Shown piece by piece: positions 60,409-64,000 of a DNA stretch of 64,000 nt. Numbering within the stretch: position 1 is the stretch's first letter; every line of letters starts with the position of its first letter. The position numbers and the translations under genes are program-made. Source of the stretch: Pseudomonas sp. Seg1 (GTDB taxonomy: Bacteria > Pseudomonadota > Gammaproteobacteria > Pseudomonadales > Pseudomonadaceae). The stretch covers positions 801,001-865,000 of the forward strand of contig NZ_AP021903.1 in assembly GCF_018326005.1 (NCBI RefSeq). Direction: 5' to 3'. Under the pieces are notes generated by a model. The model saw only the letters and a list, made by a program, of their open reading frames with translations, did not search any database and had not been told where the DNA came from.

Positions 60409-61797
60409 TTACGCCTGTTCGATCTTGTTCAGTGGTGCATGTACTTCGGCAGACCCGGTTTTGGCCTCCGGCAACAACAGACAAAGGATGATTGCGGTCA
60501 GCCCGCCGCTGGTAATCGCTGAATCGAACAGGTTCTGCACAAGCTTTGGCAGCAAGTGCAAGAGGTTCGGTTGCGCGGCGATGCCCAAGCCGACGCCGAA
60601 CGACGTGGCGATGATCAGCATGCTGCGCCGATCCAGTGGCGACTGCGCGAGGATGCGTACGCCGGCAGCAGCGACGGCGCCGAACATCACCAATGTCGCG
60701 CCGCCGAGCACCGGTTTCGGAATCTGTTGCAACACCGCGCCGATCATCGGGAACAGTCCAAGGCAAAACAGGATCGCGCCGATGTACAACCCGACGTAGC
60801 GGCTGGCAACGCCGGTCAACTGGATCACGCCGTTGTTCTGCGCAAAGGTTGTGTTGGGAAAGGCGCTGAAGGTCGCGGCGATCATGCAGCTCACGCCATC
60901 ACCGAGCACCCCGCCACGCAGGCGACTTATATAAGAAGGGCCGCTGATCGGTTGCCGGGCGAGCATGCAGTTGGCGGTGAGGTCGCCGACGGTTTCGATG
61001 GTGCTGATCAGATAAATCAGCGCGACGGGCAGGAAAGCCGTCCAGTCGAAGCTGAATCCGAACTTGAATGGTGTAGGAAGGCTTACCAGCGGCAAGTCGG
61101 GCAATGGCTGCGGCACCAGTTTGCCACTGAACCACGCCGCCAGGCTGCCGAGCACCAAACCGATGATGATTGCTGACAAGCGCACCCATGGCGTGTTCGA
61201 GCGGTTGAGCAGAATGATCGTCAGCAACACAAATACACCCAGCGCCAGATTGCCCGGCGCGCCGAAGTCCGGCGCATTGAAACCGCCGCCCAGATCGGTG
61301 ATGCCGACCTTGATCAGACTGATGCCGATCAGCGTGATGACAATCCCGGTCACCAGTGGGGTAACCACCCGGCGCAACTGGCCAATGAAACGACTGAGGA
61401 CGATCTGCACGAGCGCGCCGAAAAAGCACACGCCGAAGATCATCGCCAGAATGTCCTCCGGGCTACCGCCACGCTGCTTGACCAGAAACCCCGCCGACAG
61501 CACCGCACCGAGGAAGGCAAAACTGGTGCCTTGTAAACAGATCATCCCGGCGCCAATGCCGAACGGCCTACGCGCCTGAATAAACGTGCCGACGCCCGAA
61601 ACCATCAAGGCCATGCTGATCAGGTAGGGCAGGTGTGCGGTCAAACCGAGCGCCGAGCCGATCACCAGGGGCGGGGTGATGATGCCGACAAAACTGGCGA
61701 GCACGTGTTGCAGCGCCGCGAGGATCGCGGCGAGCGGTTTGGGGCGATCGTTGAGGCCGTAGATCAAATCGCTGGACGGTGCGGAATCTGGCTGCAT
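60409..61797 (-). CDS. NCS2-family purine (xanthine/uric acid) permease
   Basis: 462-aa nucleobase:cation symporter-2 protein with ~12-14 membrane segments. The family signature is QNNGVIQLTG (~325-334, the Q-N-x-G-x(3)-T motif); other marks are TPLVTGIVITLIGISLIKVG, IETVGDLTAN and ACMI-like residues near the substrate site. XanQ/UacT-like carriers import xanthine, urate or related purines with H+. Upstream of the RutR-like gene; functionally consistent with the purine island. Confidence 0.92.
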   Translation of the reverse strand: MQPDSAPSSDLIYGLNDRPKPLAAILAALQHVLASFVGIITPPLVIGSALGLTAHLPYLISMALMVSGVGTFIQARRPFGIGAGMICLQGTSFAFLGAVLSAGFLVKQRGGSPEDILAMIFGVCFFGALVQIVLSRFIGQLRRVVTPLVTGIVITLIGISLIKVGITDLGGGFNAPDFGAPGNLALGVFVLLTIILLNRSNTPWVRLSAIIIGLVLGSLAAWFSGKLVPQPLPDLPLVSLPTPFKFGFSFDWTAFLPVALIYLISTIETVGDLTANCMLARQPISGPSYISRLRGGVLGDGVSCMIAATFSAFPNTTFAQNNGVIQLTGVASRYVGLYIGAILFCLGLFPMIGAVLQQIPKPVLGGATLVMFGAVAAAGVRILAQSPLDRRSMLIIATSFGVGLGIAAQPNLLHLLPKLVQNLFDSAITSGGLTAIILCLLLPEAKTGSAEVHAPLNKIEQA

Positions 61798-61918
61798 GGG
61801 CTTGGGCTTCTTGTTGATGGATCGAGATTGATCCTGCTTTGCAAAAAGCTGTCCACTTGCTCAGGTTATTGTCTGAGCGTCCCGCCAGAGCCCAATATGG
61901 CTGGGCCTTTGAAGATTT

Positions 61919-62839
61919 TCACCGCGTCGCCGCCAGACTCTCCAGAAAGCTTTCAAGCACCAAATGTGGGCGGCGACCCTTGCGCGTGACCGATGCGAGG
62001 CTCAGATCATAAAAACGCGTGTTCGCCTTCAGCGCACGCAAGCGCCCCTGCTGCACCCAAAGGCTGGCGTAGTGATCCGGCAAATAACCGATATAACGCC
62101 CAGTCAGAATCAGAAACGCCATGCCCTCACGGTCCGAGGCACTGGCGGTGCAATTGAGCGCCTGGTAATGCGCCTGAATATCCGCCGGCAAACGAAACGT
62201 CGGGGCAATCGCGTCCTGACTGTTAAGGCGCTCGTCATCGAGTTGCTTGTCATCGACATAAAACAGCGGATGCCCGACCGCGCAATACAGCAGTGAGCGC
62301 TCGCTATACAGCGGCTGATATTCCAGCCCCGACAATGCGCTGGCCTGCGGCACCACACCAACATGCAAGCGACCATCAAGCACACCTTGTTCGACTTCGT
62401 TGGGCGCGATCATGCGGATCTGAATCTGCACATCCGGCCCGCGCTCCTTCAACTGGGCGAGGGCGTGGGTGATGCGCATGTGCGGCAGCGTGACCAGATT
62501 ATCGGTCAGGCCGATGATCAACTCGCCACGCAAATGCTGGTGCAGGCCATTGACCTCGGTGCGAAAGCTTTCCAGCGCACTTAATAGCTGCAACGCCGAT
62601 TGATAAACCTCGCGGCCTTCTTCGGTCAACGAAAAACCGGCGCGACCACGCTGACACAAACGCAATCCGAGTCGTTGCTCGAGATCGCTCATCTGCTGGC
62701 TGATCGCCGAACGACCGATGCCGAGCACGGTTTCCGCCGCCGAAAACCCGCCGCATTCCACCACACTGCGAAAAATCCGCAGCAGGCGGATATCAAAGTC
62801 ACTGACCTGGGCCAGCGGATCGGGGCGGCGGCTGCTCAT
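61919..62839 (-). CDS. bauR: LysR-family regulator BauR (beta-alanine catabolism)
   Basis: 306-aa LTTR. HTH at ~18-77 (FDIRLLRIFRSVVECGGFSAAETVLGIGRSAISQQMSDLEQRLGLRLCQR). The ligand domain (~105-300) is followed by a short tail. It is divergent from bauA with a dyad operator between them; in P. aeruginosa bauR (PA0133) activates bauABCD for beta-alanine use. Assignment rests on gene order and family. Confidence 0.85.
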   Translation of the reverse strand: MSSRRPDPLAQVSDFDIRLLRIFRSVVECGGFSAAETVLGIGRSAISQQMSDLEQRLGLRLCQRGRAGFSLTEEGREVYQSALQLLSALESFRTEVNGLHQHLRGELIIGLTDNLVTLPHMRITHALAQLKERGPDVQIQIRMIAPNEVEQGVLDGRLHVGVVPQASALSGLEYQPLYSERSLLYCAVGHPLFYVDDKQLDDERLNSQDAIAPTFRLPADIQAHYQALNCTASASDREGMAFLILTGRYIGYLPDHYASLWVQQGRLRALKANTRFYDLSLASVTRKGRRPHLVLESFLESLAATR

Positions 62840-62865
62840 GTTTTTATTCTCAATGTTTAGCAGGG

Positions 62866-62884
62866 TTCTAACTGAAGGTTAGAA
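62866..62884. promoter_or_regulatory. Probable BauR operator in the bauR-bauA gap
   Basis: ttctaac-tgaag-gttagaa, a perfect 7-5-7 dyad with T-N11-A character, 94 bp before the bauA start and 27 bp from the bauR start; the position suits an activator of bauA that also represses itself. Confidence 0.7.
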
Positions 62885-62977
62885 GAGTTGAATTTCACCG
62901 ACTTTATCGCCGTGGCAATTTAGCTGCAACAACGCTTTCCATCTCCCTGAAGCTTATGCCCTGCGAGGTTTTGCCCG

Positions 62978-64000
62978 ATGAACATGCCTGAAAACGCACA
63001 GTCGCCACTGGCCAGCCAACTGAAGCTGGACGCGCACTGGATGCCGTACACCGCCAACCGCAACTTTCAGCGCGACCCGCGTCTGATCGTTGGCGCGGAA
63101 GGCAGCTGGCTGATCGACGACAAGGGCCGCAAGGTGTACGACTCGCTGTCGGGTCTGTGGACCTGCGGCGCCGGGCACACCCGCAAGGAAATTCAGGAAG
63201 CGGTATCGAAACAACTCGGCACGCTGGATTACTCGCCGGGCTTCCAGTACGGCCATCCGCTGTCGTTCCAACTGGCGGAGAAAATCACTGACCTGACCCC
63301 GGGCAACCTGAACCATGTGTTCTTCACCGATTCCGGTTCCGAGTGCGCCGACACCGCGGTGAAAATGGTGCGTGCCTACTGGCGCCTGAAAGGTCAGGCG
63401 ACCAAAACCAAAATGATCGGCCGCGCCCGTGGCTACCACGGCGTGAACATCGCCGGCACCAGCCTCGGCGGCGTCAACGGCAACCGCAAGCTGTTTGGTC
63501 AGGCGATGATGGATGTCGATCACCTGCCGCACACCTTGCTGGCGAGCAATGCGTTCTCTCGTGGCATGCCGGAGCAGGGCGGTATCGCCCTGGCCGATGA
63601 GTTGCTGAAGCTGATCGAACTGCACGACGCGTCGAACATCGCGGCGGTGTTCGTTGAACCAATGGCCGGCTCCGCTGGCGTTCTGGTTCCGCCACAGGGT
63701 TACCTGAAACGTCTGCGCGAGATCTGCGATCAGCACAACATCCTGCTGGTGTTCGACGAAGTGATCACCGGTTTCGGCCGTACCGGTTCGATGTTCGGCG
63801 CCGACAGTTTCGGTGTGACCCCGGACCTGATGTGCATCGCCAAGCAAGTCACCAACGGCGCGATCCCGATGGGCGCAGTGATTGCCAGCTCTGAGATCTA
63901 CCAGACTTTCATGAATCAGCCGACCCCGGAATACGCTGTGGAATTCCCCCACGGTTACACCTACTCGGCACACCCGGTGGCATGCGCCGCTGGCCTGGCG
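62978..64000 (+). CDS. bauA: Beta-alanine:pyruvate aminotransferase BauA, 3' end outside the window
   Basis: First 341 codons of a class III PLP aminotransferase (full length normally ~448 aa) converting beta-alanine and pyruvate to malonate semialdehyde and alanine. Visible: WMPYTANRNFQRDPR, SGLWTCGAGH, the GSECADTAVKMVRAYW cofactor region, YHGVNIAGTSLGG, VFVEPMAGSAGV, FDEVITGFGR and the PLP-lysine in CIAKQVTNGAIPMG. The frame is open to the last base. GAGG lies upstream of the ATG at 62978; a second ATG at 62984 is possible. Adjacent to bauR. Confidence 0.92.
   Translation, partial: MNMPENAQSPLASQLKLDAHWMPYTANRNFQRDPRLIVGAEGSWLIDDKGRKVYDSLSGLWTCGAGHTRKEIQEAVSKQLGTLDYSPGFQYGHPLSFQLAEKITDLTPGNLNHVFFTDSGSECADTAVKMVRAYWRLKGQATKTKMIGRARGYHGVNIAGTSLGGVNGNRKLFGQAMMDVDHLPHTLLASNAFSRGMPEQGGIALADELLKLIELHDASNIAAVFVEPMAGSAGVLVPPQGYLKRLREICDQHNILLVFDEVITGFGRTGSMFGADSFGVTPDLMCIAKQVTNGAIPMGAVIASSEIYQTFMNQPTPEYAVEFPHGYTYSAHPVACAAGLA

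Overview
The window is a stretch of Pseudomonas chromosome, most probably from the P. fluorescens group. GC content is high, gene order and protein sequences match the P. aeruginosa tad/ppr, cueR-copA, purine-salvage (PA0142/PA0148-like) and bauR-bauA loci, and the intergenic gaps are full of P. fluorescens-type REP palindromes (cores GAGCCTGCTCGCGA, GGGCTTGCCCGC and CTGGCTTGCCAGC). I saw no prophage, integrase, transposase, CRISPR array, rRNA or tRNA.

Layout. 1-4.5 kb: the end of a VgrG-like T6SS spike gene, a DUF4123 adaptor, a lipoprotein esterase, a MATE exporter and a small membrane protein. 4.7-7.0 kb: a MazG-like pyrophosphohydrolase overlapping cmoM, then two DUF4136 lipoproteins. 7.3-22.4 kb: a complete Flp/Tad type IVb pilus locus, with tadG- and tadF-like pseudopilins, prepilin peptidase fppA, pilin flp, rcpC-rcpA-tadZ-tadA-tadB-tadC-tadD plus a DUF3613 gene, and the pprA/pprB two-component system with an extra receiver protein. 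22.4-30 kb: REP-derived tandem repeats, a DUF6124 gene behind a long structured leader, a type V autotransporter, and a TpsB transporter next to a repeat-rich lipoprotein. 30-35 kb: a MaoC hydratase and a FabG-like reductase diverging from a thiolase, then a RIO1-like kinase. 35-41.7 kb: an MFS exporter, copA-cueR, a secreted protein, copZ, a Bcr/CflA exporter and an overlooked 57-aa gene. 41.8-46.8 kb: an oxidoreductase and monooxygenase diverging from a LysR regulator, then an ArsR-type regulator and an MFS transporter.

46.9-61.8 kb is a purine island: an adenine deaminase homologue, a 2-oxoglutarate oxygenase, a BMP-type binding protein, an 8-oxoguanine deaminase homologue, the matching two permeases and double ATPase, a RutR-like TetR regulator and an NCS2 purine permease. 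It is interrupted by a Ca2+/H+ antiporter and an SDR-MerR-membrane protein cluster. The window ends with bauR and the start of bauA (beta-alanine catabolism).

The most interesting non-coding signals are (i) the leader of the DUF6124 gene (about 22.69-23.02 kb), which has a UUCG hairpin, a duplicated 10-mer and mutually exclusive pairings around the ribosome-binding site; (ii) three perfect DnaA boxes within 434 bp between the ABC ATPase and yigZ genes; (iii) four tandem 53-bp units beside a REP arm; and (iv) two CueR operators and a MerR-type operator placed as expected. The most unusual protein arrangement is a TpsB transporter next to a Gly/Thr- and Asn-Pro-Thr-rich lipoprotein with no recognisable TpsA partner.
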